DNA of 64,000 nucleotides from Edolisoma coerulescens. Its lineage: Eukaryota; Chordata; Aves; Passeriformes; Campephagidae. The position numbers and the translations under genes are program-made. The notes under the pieces are model-generated. The model had not been told where the DNA came from. It saw only the letters and a program-made list of their open reading frames with translations, and searched no databases. Of this stretch, positions 12,316-24,970 are shown one piece after another (within the stretch, counting starts at the first letter, position 1; every line of letters begins with the position of its first letter). The stretch is taken from contig VWZW01002576.1 in NCBI GenBank assembly GCA_013397115.1, positions 946,195 to 1,010,194 on the forward strand, given 5' to 3'.

Positions 12316-15300
12316 TATTGTTCATGCTTGAAAATAAAGTAGGCTTAGATCTAGGCAACATCAGCGTATAAATTTTTCAACAGCACAAAGACCACTGTAC
12401 AGGACCAGAGATGGCAACATCAGGCAAAACAACTGAACAGATTTTGGAGATAAAACTAATTCCTCAGGCCACCTGGATTGATTTGTAATAACAGGTTAGG
12501 GGAGACAGTACTGACATGACTGAAACTTTATGGTTCCATAAATAAAATGGGCCTCATCCAGCAGACCAACATCATTCACAAATAATACATGCATTAAACA
12601 TTTAGGAAAAAAGGTTCTGAAAAGGAAAAAATGTAGTGACTATACAGCGCTGTGACTCCCAGCAGTGTGAATTTCTTTGTATTTCAGTACAATAGAAAAG
12701 GGACTGGCTGGCTATCAAGCACATGAAGCGTTTAGCGCTTCCACTGGAATGCCCAGAGGTTGTATCTGTGTGGGAATGAGAGCTTAAAAGTAAAGATATT
12801 TGCTAGTTCAGCCTATGCCCATTTTGTAGCACTGATTAGTACAATTAATCTGCCTTTGTGTTTGGGGGCTATGGGGAATTGTTGTTTCGATGGCCAAAGG
12901 ACTAACAACGACAACAACAAAAAGCACCAAAAGCTTTGTAGAACACATATTTGTGGGAAGTGAAAATGTTTTGATTAACAGTGGAATGCATTGTCTTTGA
13001 AATATATGCATCTATTCATTACTTATATAAACATATAAATGCAGATACACTAACTCATTTGCATTTTTGGAGTATCTTCTATGTGGAGATTTCAGTTCTT
13101 CACTGTAGTTTAACAATAAGTAACATTCATGTGAGTACCAGCACATTATTTATGTGTTTATTTTAGCAATGCCTAGAGATATCTTGCTATCAATCAAGAC
13201 ACACCCTTGTTCCTTCAAAGGAGGCAAACCAGTTCAGCTCTCTGTCATCCATAACACCATTTGCTTAAGTTGTGTCAAATGCTTGATCAGACTCAGCACC
13301 TGTGTAACAGCATTTGAGGTGCTTCACAAAAAAACTATTGGGGAGAAAGAAGGAGAACTCTCGTGTCAGAAAAAGAATGTTTTCTTTACTTTCCTCTTCT
13401 AAAACTCAAATGTTCACAAACCATTTCTTCCAATAAATAAAATGGAGCTTGAAGCATGGAAACTGAACCACAAATTGCTCATGTCTATGGTATTTAATAT
13501 TATTCGAAAAGGAAATCTTGCTCATCATGGATATTATGGCCCTGCTTTTTCTTCAAGGTATCATTTTTGGGTAACCCTGTTGATAGCCCTCTAGAAAGTC
13601 TAAAGTTAAGCCAGTTTAAAAATGCAAAGGCAGAACCCTCCCTAAGCAAAGTGTCATAATCTCTTCAGCCTGACTTCTTTCAGCAGTGTTTCCAATGGAT
13701 TTTTTCTGCATTTAATTTTTGCCTGAGTGTACGTTTACTCTTCAGAAGCATGGCAAGACAAAGAAATGTAAATGTGTTATGTTTTTATTTGTAGTGTCAG
13801 GAAAGGATAACAGACACATGAAGGCTATCTCTGATGCTCAAGTTTTGTGTTCAAGGTTATTGTTTCTTTAGTGCAACTCTGAAACTAAACGAGGGAACAG
13901 ACTGTGCGTTCTGAACAAAATTAATTTACATTTAAATACTCCATTTGTCAAAATATTTTTGCCTGTAAAAATTCACATTTTCTACCAAGTGTTGTAAATC
14001 CAGTTAACAGTAGATCTTAGACAATATATGATTATATATTATGGCATATACTTGTCTACAGTTTGAGTTTTGAAAATCTATTGCTGTTACTCCCTTTTGC
14101 AAGGAGAAAAAAAAATCCTTCTGTGTTAATGTTACGGCGCATCCTGCATCTGTCCACAACAGAGAAGTGAGGACCTTTGGCTACAAATAAACACTTTGCA
14201 ATTTCTCACAGTGGTATATGTTAGTCACATAAAATGTGATCAAATCAGAGCCTCAATACCATGTAGCTGTAGGCCTTTCTTGGAAGTCTGACTTCCTGTT
14301 TAACATATTTCAGCAAAAATTTTGATTTCTAATTTTCAGTCTTTATTTTTGATTCATGACTCCATAAAGAACTTGAAAAAATGTCAGTTTTGAAAAGTTG
14401 GGCTTGGTGCAGATTCCTCATTACTTCTTATTGGCTTTTAGTCAAATTCCATCTGAGAGGGTGGATGTCTTACCTGAGGTGCAGCAGTGCTGGTCTCTAA
14501 TCACTCACATGTACCTTGGGCCCACAGTGCCATGGAAGAGGTGAGACATTTTGAGTAAAGAGTGATTTCTGGAAACAGATCTTTAAAAAAAATGCTTTAA
14601 AAATAACAAAACCCCATGTATTGCCAGACTTGCAGCTCTTCAGTCTTTGCTTCTTTGCTCTTATCTTCATTGGCTTTGGCTTAAGACAAACTGTTGACGT
14701 GCCAGTGCTTGAAATTGAAGATGTGGCCTATGCTTATACAATTTAAGAGTTTTGTTTGATTAGTTAGTACAAGTTTGTTCAACACATTAATACTTTGGAC
14801 AAACTCAAAGGAATTAGTGACCTAAAGCCCATTTCCCCTTGCAACTGGAGTTACTTGCCTTTTTATTTTTTACAACTGTTACATGGAGGAACAGTAGATG
14901 GGTTTGTAGTGGGGTTTAAACATGACAAATCCAACGACTTCAAGGAAAAGAAGAATTTTTACAACCTAAGACTCTGCGCTGGTGGGGTGAAATATCGAGC
15001 TGTTGTCTAACTCTTAAATCAGTCCAGAGAATGTGGAGGGGCATGTGATGGGTTCTGCACAGAACCAATGGATCTCTAACTGATTTATGGCTTTTAAACT
15101 TTAGAGCTTCCTTAGAATTTATCCCACTTCTTTCTTTTCTCTCTCTTTTCTACTCCCTTCTTTTTGTTTTGTCAAGTATATGATGTATCAGTATCATTCA
15201 TGAATACAGTGTGAAGAATGAAGGTGAATTCCCTCCCCACCTCCCTGAATTTTTTTTTCTTTTGTATGAAAGTTAGGCTTTTGATTTTCTATTTTTTCTT

Positions 15301-18300
15301 CAAAGTTTATCTACCAAAATATTTGGAAATGGCTGAGCTTCTGTAAAGATCTGGAGGAATTTCACTTTGGTTTATAAATACATTCAATTTAGAAGAGGCT
15401 ATATTGGCATAAACTGCCTAGTGCTGTTTATCCTTATCTGTGATATTTAATTTTTCAATACATCTGCAGATTCAGTCTGAAACAACTGATTTCCAGAGAG
15501 TAAAACAGCATGAAGGCTGAAGTTTCCAATGTTTTTCCTTAAACTGCATGTTCCCCTTGCCCCCACCCATTTGGGTTTTGTTGTTATTCCACCCCAAACC
15601 ATGTTTTGTTGTCTTACAGGGACAAAATGTTCAGAAATTAGATTTTTTTTTTTAAAAAGAAGGTTAAGATAACGGTTTCAAAACTTAGTCTGGTAGTAAT
15701 ATCAAATGAATTTATAAATACGGTGATTTCTGTTTCACAGTTCCTGTATTGAAATCCCAGAACACAGATCACAGGTATGTGATAAGTTGCAAACATTATT
15801 TTTTGTCTTCATTAAGGGAAAGTTTTAGACTGCTTTGCCTTAAAAATCTGTTTATGATAATAGAGATTACTTCTCTTTTACTGCTTCAGTACGCAGTAGA
15901 ATCCAAAATGTGGGAAAATTGAGACACACGAACAAATGCGTGCATCATGAACTAAATTATTTTCTAGTTAGTACTTCCACACAGGGATTTAACATACCAA
16001 AGTTATGCACTTTATCTTAGCACATGATGGATTTATCTCAACTTTTTTCAATACAGAAAAATCCCCTGTCTACAAATGTCCCATAATAGCTGATTAATAG
16101 TCATTAAAATGTCCTGGAGATTTGTTTGAATCAACTCTGGACAAGGTACTCTTAGATGTAAATATTGTCCTAATGCAGTTAGGAAAGCTTTATCCAAGTC
16201 TGTGCCAAACATACTCAAGGTTGTCTTGGGCTGATAACTTGTCAAATAATATTAATTTTGGGTTTGTTTCTGTGTTCATGATTTAGTTGTGTGTTTTAGA
16301 TATGGTATGTACTATAGATGTCTCCTTAATAATTTTTGTTTCTGTTTGTCTACTTAAAGCTTCCTATTCAATTTCCTTTGAGGCAGAAGTATTTACATAT
16401 TAGTAAATGGGAAGGGAAAAAAATTACTACTATTAATGTATGATACTCGTGCCCCCAGTGTCCAGTTTTGGAGATGAAATGCAATGGTAAGAATATTACG
16501 TATGTTCTGTACATGAAAATCAATCTGTCTACCATGTCCCAATCCTAATTTTCATAAACCTTCATGTGTTACTGAGCTTTGCAAGTCCTTTACTTATTGA
16601 AAACTAAGTTAATAGTGAATGCCCTTTTTTCTGGTCAGCACTCTTTTACTAGGTCTAAACTTTGACCTGGCATGTTTAATGAAGACTGGCTGAGGACTGG
16701 TGGTTTCCTGACTGTAGCTGATTCCTGTTCTCCTGATTACTCCTTTTTGACGTGCCTTTGAGTAGCCCCTCACAGATGGGCTGTATCAGTTCACAGGCTG
16801 TCCCTGTTCTACCTGGCTCTTGAAAAGTCCATTGTCACCAGCTCAACCTCTGTGAGAAGTATATTTTGCTATTGCAGATAAGATTTCTTCAAAGTGAAGC
16901 AAAGTAGTAAGAATCAATATTATTAAAAAGTAATCAAGTTGTCATTCCCTAAAAGTTATCAGGCAGCTTGTGCAAGGCAGCATATCCTTATTTAGAATAG
17001 GGAATTTATTGGCAATTTAGGAATGCCATCCGTCTTCTGTGTCATTTGTTGGATACTGTTGTCATTTTTAAGAGCATTCGCTATATAATATTCTAGGCCT
17101 GGCTGCAAATACAGATTTTTGGAATCCAGGGCATAGGTGTGGATTTTCTCCTAAAATAATATATTCCAAAAGCTTAATGTGGCCATTTTTGCCAAATAAC
17201 TTAGCTTGTAGTTTCCCTATTGTACTTTTTTTTTCCTTCCCTTACTTTGTGATCCTACAAATATATATTTTTTTTTCAGCTATCAGATAAAGATCAAATT
17301 GTGTAACATTGCTCCTAACAGATGTTGAAGGTCCTAAAGGCTCAAATAAAGTCATGCATTGGAGATGGTATTATAATATCATTATTTAAATATTGGTTAG
17401 TTATACATCATAAAAAGAAACAAAGTTGGCACTTCTGTTTATGTGACACAGGTCAAATGTAGCTCCCTTCATTTCCTCATATCTGTGCTTCTAAGATTTC
17501 TCTCATTTCTGGAATTTTTATAGACGTCCTTGTAAATCTAGACGGGTCAAACCCATCAGAGGGTTTTATAAATGTCTACATAATTTAAGAATTCAAACTT
17601 CATTCTGAACTTCCTGAAGTATGTACAAGCATACACAAATTACGCAGCAATTATAAATAAATATGGCAGAGATTTCTTTGATTGTGAAAGAATTTAATAA
17701 ATATGTGCCTACCAGATTCGCTGAATTAGGGCTGTTTGTTCTAAGTCCTTTTTATCATCTCTCAACCAAAATATCACCCACGCCTATTGTACTTATCTTC
17801 TCTTCACCTTGATTATGAATAATTTAAGTGTTGAAATATCATTCTTCTCTAATTCGGGGCTTTGTATTTGAAGAAAAAATATTCAGCAGAAGATGTAAAC
17901 TGATAGCATAAAATGTCCTCAAGAAATGAGAGGACAAAACCCACACTGTTTCTTTCTTTTCACAACTACTTTTCTTTCTCATCAAGGACTTCCATATCCC
18001 CTTTATCACCTCTTCCTGCATGTTGCTTACTTATTGTGAATAAAACCTCTTCAGCTTTCTTTCAACAAAATAATGTTCTGTTAACTTCTGTCTTTTTTAT
18101 AACCCAATTCTGTATTATTTCACTTTGTCCTTGACCACTTCCATTATTTTTTTCTCCTCTCACTGTAGCATCTATTGATATATAAAGTTCAAAGCTTGCT
18201 CTGTATCTTTCCTGTGTTAGTTTAGATCCTGTTCTGTAGCCGATTTTTCTTATTGACCAGTGGGATACCGCACATTTTTCCAAGAGGACTCAGCCACCAC

Positions 18301-21300
18301 AAAACTGCAGTTGGAGTTTTCTGAAAACACTGAAAGAAATTATCTAGACAGCTGTAGACACTCCTCTTATTTCATATGAGAAAGGGATAAATACTTTCCA
18401 GCACACCTGAACAGATGAACATTGGATCCTTGCTTGTTTTAAGAGAGTTTGTGAATTCATGGCTCCTGTGGTAAACATTCTTGCTTCAGTAAATGTGTTG
18501 CGGGTAGAGAGTCTTGAGGAAACAATCAAAGTGATCAGTTTCTTTTAAATCAGTATTCAGCAAACTTTTGCTTTCATGCCTTTATTCCCCACCTTTATTT
18601 GCTATCCCCCCAAAACCTTTTGTCTCTCATAGCACAGGTCCAGCTGCCAGTTTTTCATTATTACTGAAAGCCTCAGCCCTTAGAAGACAGCGGTTTTGCT
18701 TTATTCTCCGTTCATGGCTATGACCTTCTCTAAGATTTTTTTCATCTATTTCATGTCCTTACCACAGATATGGATGAAAATCTAGTCTGTTTCTATTAGC
18801 AGGATGAATGGAATTGTTCTTCAGTTGTACCCAAGCACTTCTCTATTAGATCAAATTGCTTCATGGTTAGACAGAATGTCTTTCAACTTTTTTCCCCTCT
18901 ATCATTAGGATTGCAGAGAGCTCAGAAACTGACAGAAGTTCTACTGAAGCTCCTATTTTTTTTCTAAAATTATTGCTTGTTGATACCTAGGTTAATGAAT
19001 AACACATTAATTTTTTTAGGTGAATTTTTGGCATTCAATTTTAAAAATGTCAGCGTGGATTTAGATGGGAATTTATTATAGGAGCTATCCTTCAGCAGTT
19101 TGATAGTAGTCTGACTTAAAAACAGGTCTTAATGTTTTAGGCTTTTTTATGCCATTTTTTCTGGAAAAGGATATTTTTCGAGCACTTCCTAATGGAACTG
19201 CAATGCTGATATCAAATCTACATTAAGTATATTATTTCATTAATAATACTAAGTTTTATAATTGTGTACAAGAGGCTGAGCATTAACAGGACTGGCAGTC
19301 TAAAGTCAGGCAACTTTGTCAGCTCTAATATTATAGCAAGATTACAGTAAAAATGAATGACCCATGTAGGAAGCTCATTTTTTAATGAGTGTTTTATGCA
19401 TTTAATTTCCAAGGTCAGACTATGGCTATGATAGCAGCTTTTAAGAAAGGAAATTTGCTAATTTGGTGTACATGGCAAGAGACAGCAAAGGGCCTTAGAA
19501 CTCTGGCATTTTAAAAGATTTAGTGCAGAGAGCACAACAAAAAATAATTTATCATTGTGGTTACTGTAGTTTGCCTTTCCACACGGTGGAAAGAGGAGGG
19601 AGAAGAGAGGCATGAAACTGCTTCTAGCTTTGAGGTGTGGAATTAATGGAGAGTTTATGCCCAGTCTGCTCCTGTGCAGTGAGTTCTTTACAGCAGCTAA
19701 AGTGAGTACATAAAAGCAGGGTAGCAGATGCTGTGAATGGGTCATGGTCCTTGTTGAGCCTGAAAGTTCTTTATAAGCATGTTTTAAGAGAAGTGCATCT
19801 AAATCCAAGACTTCTGCATTCATATTAACTAAAAAGCCAACACCTCTTATTTATATAAAGTATTTCTTTTCAGTGTGTGTTAAATTAATTCTGTCTCCAG
19901 GCTTTTTGGTTTTTTTTTTCCCTCTGAGGAGATTCCCTCAGGTTTCACTTTGCTAGAACTTATTACAACGTATATATTTATATGTATGATTATACAGTCC
20001 AGGAGCTCATGTAAATTCCTACAGGCTTGTTGCTTCTAAAATATTTGTTCCACTTTCTTCTCCTTGGAAAGCATTCAAAAAATTTAAATATTTCAAAGTT
20101 TTCCAATGTTTAATATTAATAGAAAAATTATTTTAATAATCTTTAAATATCATGAAAGTTCTCTTATTTTGGTGAAATTTTTGTGACAGTTTTGGGGAGA
20201 AAGTGTCTTTTGAGCCTCACTATTATCATTCTTTTTAATTGTATAATGAAAATTATACTTTCAGCTATGGAGAATTCGGAATATACAGGGGCTTTTACCC
20301 CTGTTATTTTTACTAGCTGACTGATGCACTCCAGCTTTCTGTTTCTTAAAATTCTAATAATTGAACTCACCTCCTCTAGCCTTAGTACAAAGGCTAAAAT
20401 GCGCTATAGATCATTTGAACCACTATTTACTCCTGGAAAGCTCTCTTAGCCTTATACACTTGTAGTATCTTGGGCATTTACTCCCTGCTTTAGCCAGGGA
20501 TTATTGCTCAGAGTGTTCCCCCAGAGCCAGCAAGAGTGACTCCTATCCTCATGATGAAACTGTAAAGCCGTAATGGATCAGATAATGAATGGGAAAGAAA
20601 CCTTAGCAAGGTGTATATCTCTATATCAAATTTTTCTATGTTGCATAATATGGGATTAGTTATGCTATCAGGCTTTCTCCCCTTTATTTAATGGAGTATT
20701 AAATAAATAATTATAATAAATAATAAATTCCTTACTTCCAAGAAGGTGAGCATCTTGAATTCCAGGCGCATCTTTAACTTCCAGTTCTGTTTTCCATTGA
20801 GTAATGCAAGAGTATTTAAGTGTGGACCTCACTGAAAACAGTTGCAGTCATGAAAACAGATGTGGTCATGCTGTTATACAATTTTTGGGATGAAGTACAG
20901 CAAAACAATGTTACTTCTGTATTTAGTGCCCTCTCTTTCAAGGCATCCTGAATTCAAAGAATTAGAGGCTGTTGTCTACGCCACCCTTGTCTTCTTTGAA
21001 AATGAGCTCAAATCTTCAAATAAAGATAAATTTTTTGCTTAAAATTAAAAACCAATCCAAAATCTGCTTGAAATCAGAATGTATTTTGATGATTTTAACA
21101 GTAAAAAATTGACAGCTTTTGAGATTTACATAGTTTTTTTGGCAAATTGGTAGTTGTGGAAGACACTGCTATTGCTGTTTAGTTTTCTCATAACTATTTC
21201 CTTCCTTTTATCACAAAATGAAAATTTGGAAACAAATTATAAAATCTAGCTAGAGAAGGAAGCAATGACATGAGTATGAATTCTTTCATAAATGATAGGA

Positions 21301-22374
21301 ACAAAGACTCAGATTAACATTAATAGATGTTTGTTGGGTGGTTGGGGCTTTTTTAATAGTAACTCAGTAGAGGAAATAGATATTTATCTTTTTAATTTTT
21401 AATTAAGAAGAACTGACTGAATTACTTACGTGAAATCGCATCTGTCCTAGCACCGGATACTGAAATATGCATTTATATTTTTTATATATCCATTTATATT
21501 TTTTATGAAAAAATATGTAGGTTTAACATTTAGACAGCTTAAGATTTCTGTCGCCCTTTTATTTCTTTTCTATTACTTATAATTGATGGGGGGATGTAAA
21601 TGATATGGCATAGAACTTCACCCTTTTAGCATAACATTTTTAGTTGATTTTTCAAATTAATTTTGTGGGGCTTTGCAGAATGGTGTATGGATACGTGACT
21701 GGTATTTGGGTAGGAGATTTGTCTTTTAAGATGAAGGAAATTAAATCCTCAAAATTAGCAGTATTTTTGTTATTGTCCTTGTAGGATTTGCCTTTCATGG
21801 CATATGTGAAAACACCCCTTAGGCTAATCACATAGAAATGCTAAAAAAAAAAAGCATACTTGGAATAAAATTATAGTATCATGATTTCTTTCACAGTATC
21901 CCTTTTGGGGAAGGACAGAGAGGGGAAGATAGGACAATTGGCCCACAGAGGAAAAAAGATCACTGTTATGAAAAAGGCTGACATGTTCCTTGTTTTTGTT
22001 TGCTTTTTTTATTTTAATGTACTACAGGCCAGTAATAACGTTACTGAATAACACCAAGGACACAGTATCATCCACCTTCTACTTTTTATTTAACTGAACA
22101 CACGTTCAAAGACAAATAATATCTGTTAGCTGAAAGTCTTGTTCACAGAAATGCCATCCCTTCACATTTATTACAGGCCATGTAAACCTGCCCTACAATT
22201 TTGTTAATGGCCACCTTTTAAAAAACAAATGATAACCTCCCCAGAAAAACGTCACCACCACTCCCTCCCCTTCCCAAACCCTATTGATAGTCAATCAACC
22301 ATGCAGACAAAAATTCCAGTTTCAGTGTCTCCTGATGGTCTGTGTTGGAAGCCTTAGGTGGGAATACTTCAAAG
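12316..22374. other. Unique AT-rich non-coding DNA
   Basis: About 10 kb with no confident repeat, RNA or gene. A 16-bp AT-rich motif (CATTTATATTTTTTAT) occurs twice, 21 bp apart, at 21470-21485 and 21491-21506. A/T-only stretches lie near 20695-20728. Short frames (60-121 codons) do not resemble any family. Undetected old repeats are possible. Confidence 0.45.
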
Positions 22375-22505
22375 CTGCCTCAGGCGAGGCTCAGACTGGG
22401 CAGGAGGAAACATTTCTTTAGAGAGATAATGGTCAAACACTGGAAGAGGCTCCCAGAAAGGAGAAAGGTGGCCAATGCCCCAAACCTGTCCAGTTTTGAT
22501 GTTAT
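22375..22505 (+). mobile_element. CR1 LINE 3'-UTR/ORF2-end fragment
   Basis: The plus strand contains GAGGCTCAGACTGGGCAGGA, then AACATTTCTTT, GGTCAAACACTGGAAGAGGC and GCCCCAAACCTGTCCAGTTT. This is the sense-strand pattern of the end of CR1 ORF2 ('...FFT..V..HW..LP') and adjoining 3' UTR. The copy is truncated at both ends and lacks the final CR1 terminal repeats. The short open frame over it (22342-22557) is a relic, not a gene. Confidence 0.75.
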
Positions 22506-23999
22506 TTTTTCCTGTAATCACAATTATACCAGTGAATCTGCTAAGCTGAAAAGCTGAATATTTTTAAATGAAACAAAACTGTGTCTAAAGCTTCTCTTAT
22601 TCAGTATATCTTGTATGTGAGATATTTTCTGGTCACACTAAAAAGTTGTCTCTTCTGACATGGAGGAAGAAATGGCCAACTAAGAACAAATAGTAAGCCT
22701 TAGTTAAAAGGGTTATAGCTATAATAAAAAACTATAAAGGCTGTGCCAGTTTAGTGCTAATACTTACTTGGAAGAAAAGTGGTTTATTGATTGGAAATTT
22801 GTTGTAGGATTATTATTGTAGCTTCACTTTTATTGTCTTCTTGAAACATGGTTTTTCACACCCATGGCCATTTCATCGTCAATTAATTTAGGAAAAAGGA
22901 AAATGTTTGAAACAATGCTAAAGAAAAGAATTTCTATAGTTGTTCAGGCATCCAGAAAATGTTATAAATATTAGATAAGCAGTAATACTTGGAAACTAAA
23001 GCTAAACTGGAATGCAGGGATGGTCTTGAGAAGTGGGCAGATTTAATTCTTCGAACTTTCATGTAATATCAGTCTATGATTGTACTTTCAGAAATTTCAA
23101 AGCAATGCATGAAAAGTAATTCCATTTTCTGGCTAACATGATGACTCTTGGCTCATTAATGGAAACATGGAAAGTGAGAATTGAAGACATGTATAAAAAT
23201 GAGGATCCAGTAGCACAGTCCATACTTACAGGGAGAATCATTGATTCCTCTGGCTTATCTGAGAGGTCCAGAAACAACTTTTTCAGAGATATTATTTTTA
23301 ATGACCTGTAAAGGTAGGTTTACAATAATTAAAATTTGAGGAATGTCCCTGAAATTCATGATGAGGAAAAATGTAAATAAGGAATCTTAAGAAGTAAAAC
23401 TTATGTAAGAACTAAAATGGCTTAATTTGAGTTTCTTTTTTAATCAGAGGAGAGAGGTATTTCTTCAGTTCTGAAGGCTGGGGAGAATTATGCAAGCACA
23501 GTCTTTCTGCTGAAAACCTGAATCCTGGCCAAGTATCTTAAACTGTACATTTCATATTGATTGTTAAAGTTAGGAAAGATGAACATCACTGTTTCAGTAC
23601 ATATATTTTTGGTGATTTGCTAAATTTGAAGTTAATTTAGGATATAACCTAATGGGTGATGGGATGGGATTCTCTGCAAATTTTCTTTGTGAAAATGTCT
23701 TGACTTTATCCTGGTGTGGGATAAGGTTAATTTTTTGAACTGTGAAAATCTATGAAGAACAAGAAAACATTATTATACCGATTTATAATAAATTTGAACA
23801 TTATAAATTTACACATATTTTGTCTATATAGCTAGAGTGCATGCCACTAACACGTAAAATTATATATATTTTATCATTCTATTTTTTGTTTTGCAACAGA
23901 AATTGCAAGTCACTTTAATTTTCTGTTTATTCTCTTCATTTAGTGTAGTTTCATTGTTACCCATTTAGAATAATTCATTAGACAAATTGCTTTTGAGTT
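22506..23999. other. Unique non-coding DNA
   Basis: AT-rich with no recognisable repeat or gene. Nothing further seen. Confidence 0.45.
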
Positions 24000-24376
24000 G
24001 GAAAGTCAAATGCACTCTCCCTTTGTTCATGGCAGCATAGCTTGTCGTCCTTCCTGTAAGTGGCCCCTCTGGAAACCACGGTGCTTGAACAATTGCTGAT
24101 AGCACTGCAAAAATACCTCATGTAAAATGAAACACACTGTGTTCTTATTGATTTTACTACAGATGCCACTTATCCACCTGATAGTCAAACTCTGCTTTGT
24201 TATGGTGATGGTCCGTGCAGAGTAACTCACGCGTCAGTACCCCAACGTGTGATTGTAATAGAGTGGTACCTGATGCCTCAGAGCCACACACCAGGCAGTT
24301 AAACTCTGCTGACTTTACAAACTCTGGTTCGTGCCTTCCCAACAGAATCCATCTTTGTTTCACTTCAACATCCAGA
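24000..24376. other. CpG-retaining block beside a CR1 copy
   Basis: Several CpGs (for example in GTCGTCC, CACGCGTC, AACGTG, TTCGTGCC) stand out from CpG-poor flanks. Short frames are open on both strands, with no recognisable product. It may be a constrained non-coding element or a younger inserted sequence. It ends where the CR1 copy begins. Confidence 0.3.
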
Positions 24377-24970
24377 AGCTGTCACAGAGTTGTTGGGGCT
24401 GGAAAGGGCCTCTGGAGATCATCCAGCCCAGCCCCTCTGCCAAGGCAGGCTCACCTCGAGCAGGTGACACAGGAACACGTCCTGGTGGGTTTGAATGTCT
24501 CCAGAGTGCGAGACCCCATGACTTCCCTGGGCAGCCCATTCCAGGGCTCTCCCACTCTCAGTGTAAAGAAGTTCTTCCTCGTGTTGAGGTGAAACATCTT
24601 GTGTTTTATTTCATGGCTGTTACTCTGTGTCCTGTCGCTGGGTGCCACCGAAAAGTCAGGCACCATCGTCTTAGCAACTGCCTTTGAGATATTTATGGGC
24701 ATTGATGAGATCCCCTCTCAAGCTTCTCCTCTCCAGACTGAACAAGCCCAGCTCCAACAGTCTCTTCTCATAAGAGAGATACTCCAGTCCTTTAATAATT
24801 TTTGTGGCCTCCTCTGGACCTGCTCCAGTAGCTCCTTGTCTTTCTTGAACTGTGGAGACCAGAACTGAACACAATACTTGAGGTGTGGCCTCACCAGCAC
24901 TGAGTAGAGGGGGAGAATCAGCTCCCTGAACCTCCCTTCAATAATACAATAAGCATTTATGCTTGCTTTG
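24377..24970 (-). mobile_element. CR1 LINE, 5'-truncated, about 600 bp
   Basis: This is the longest and best-preserved repeat in the window. The plus strand starts with a CR1 3'-end pattern (TCACAGAGTTGTTGGGGCTG, then CTCTGGAGATCATCCAGCCC) and runs through the antisense of ORF2 (GACCAGAACTGAACACAATA, then CTTGAGGTGTGGCCTCACCA). The element is therefore on the minus strand and carries the last part of ORF2 plus 3' UTR. CR1 encodes an endonuclease/reverse transcriptase; only the region after the RT core is left. It is immobile. Confidence 0.92.
24451..24970 (-). pseudogene. CR1 ORF2 C-terminal remnant, frameshifted
   Basis: Minus-strand frames give, in order, LYSVLVRPHLKYCVQFWSPQ, then KGLEYLSYEKRLLELGLFSL and RGDLINAHKYLKG, then FSVAPSDRTQ and HLNTRKNFFTLRVGEPWNGL. 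These are the conserved C-terminal blocks of CR1 ORF2, in correct order but in three frames. At least two frameshifts therefore break it, near 24805 and 24660. The endonuclease and RT catalytic domains are absent because of 5' truncation. It cannot make a functional protein. Confidence 0.9.

Noticed and set aside
19458..19823. 121-codon minus-strand frame
   Set aside because: No domain or motif, no splice context, and low similarity to anything I know.
22342..22557. 71-codon plus-strand frame
   Set aside because: It lies over a CR1 3' fragment and is a relic of that repeat.
24215..24868. Several plus-strand frames of 89-125 codons
   Set aside because: They are antisense shadows of the minus-strand CR1 ORF2 remnant.
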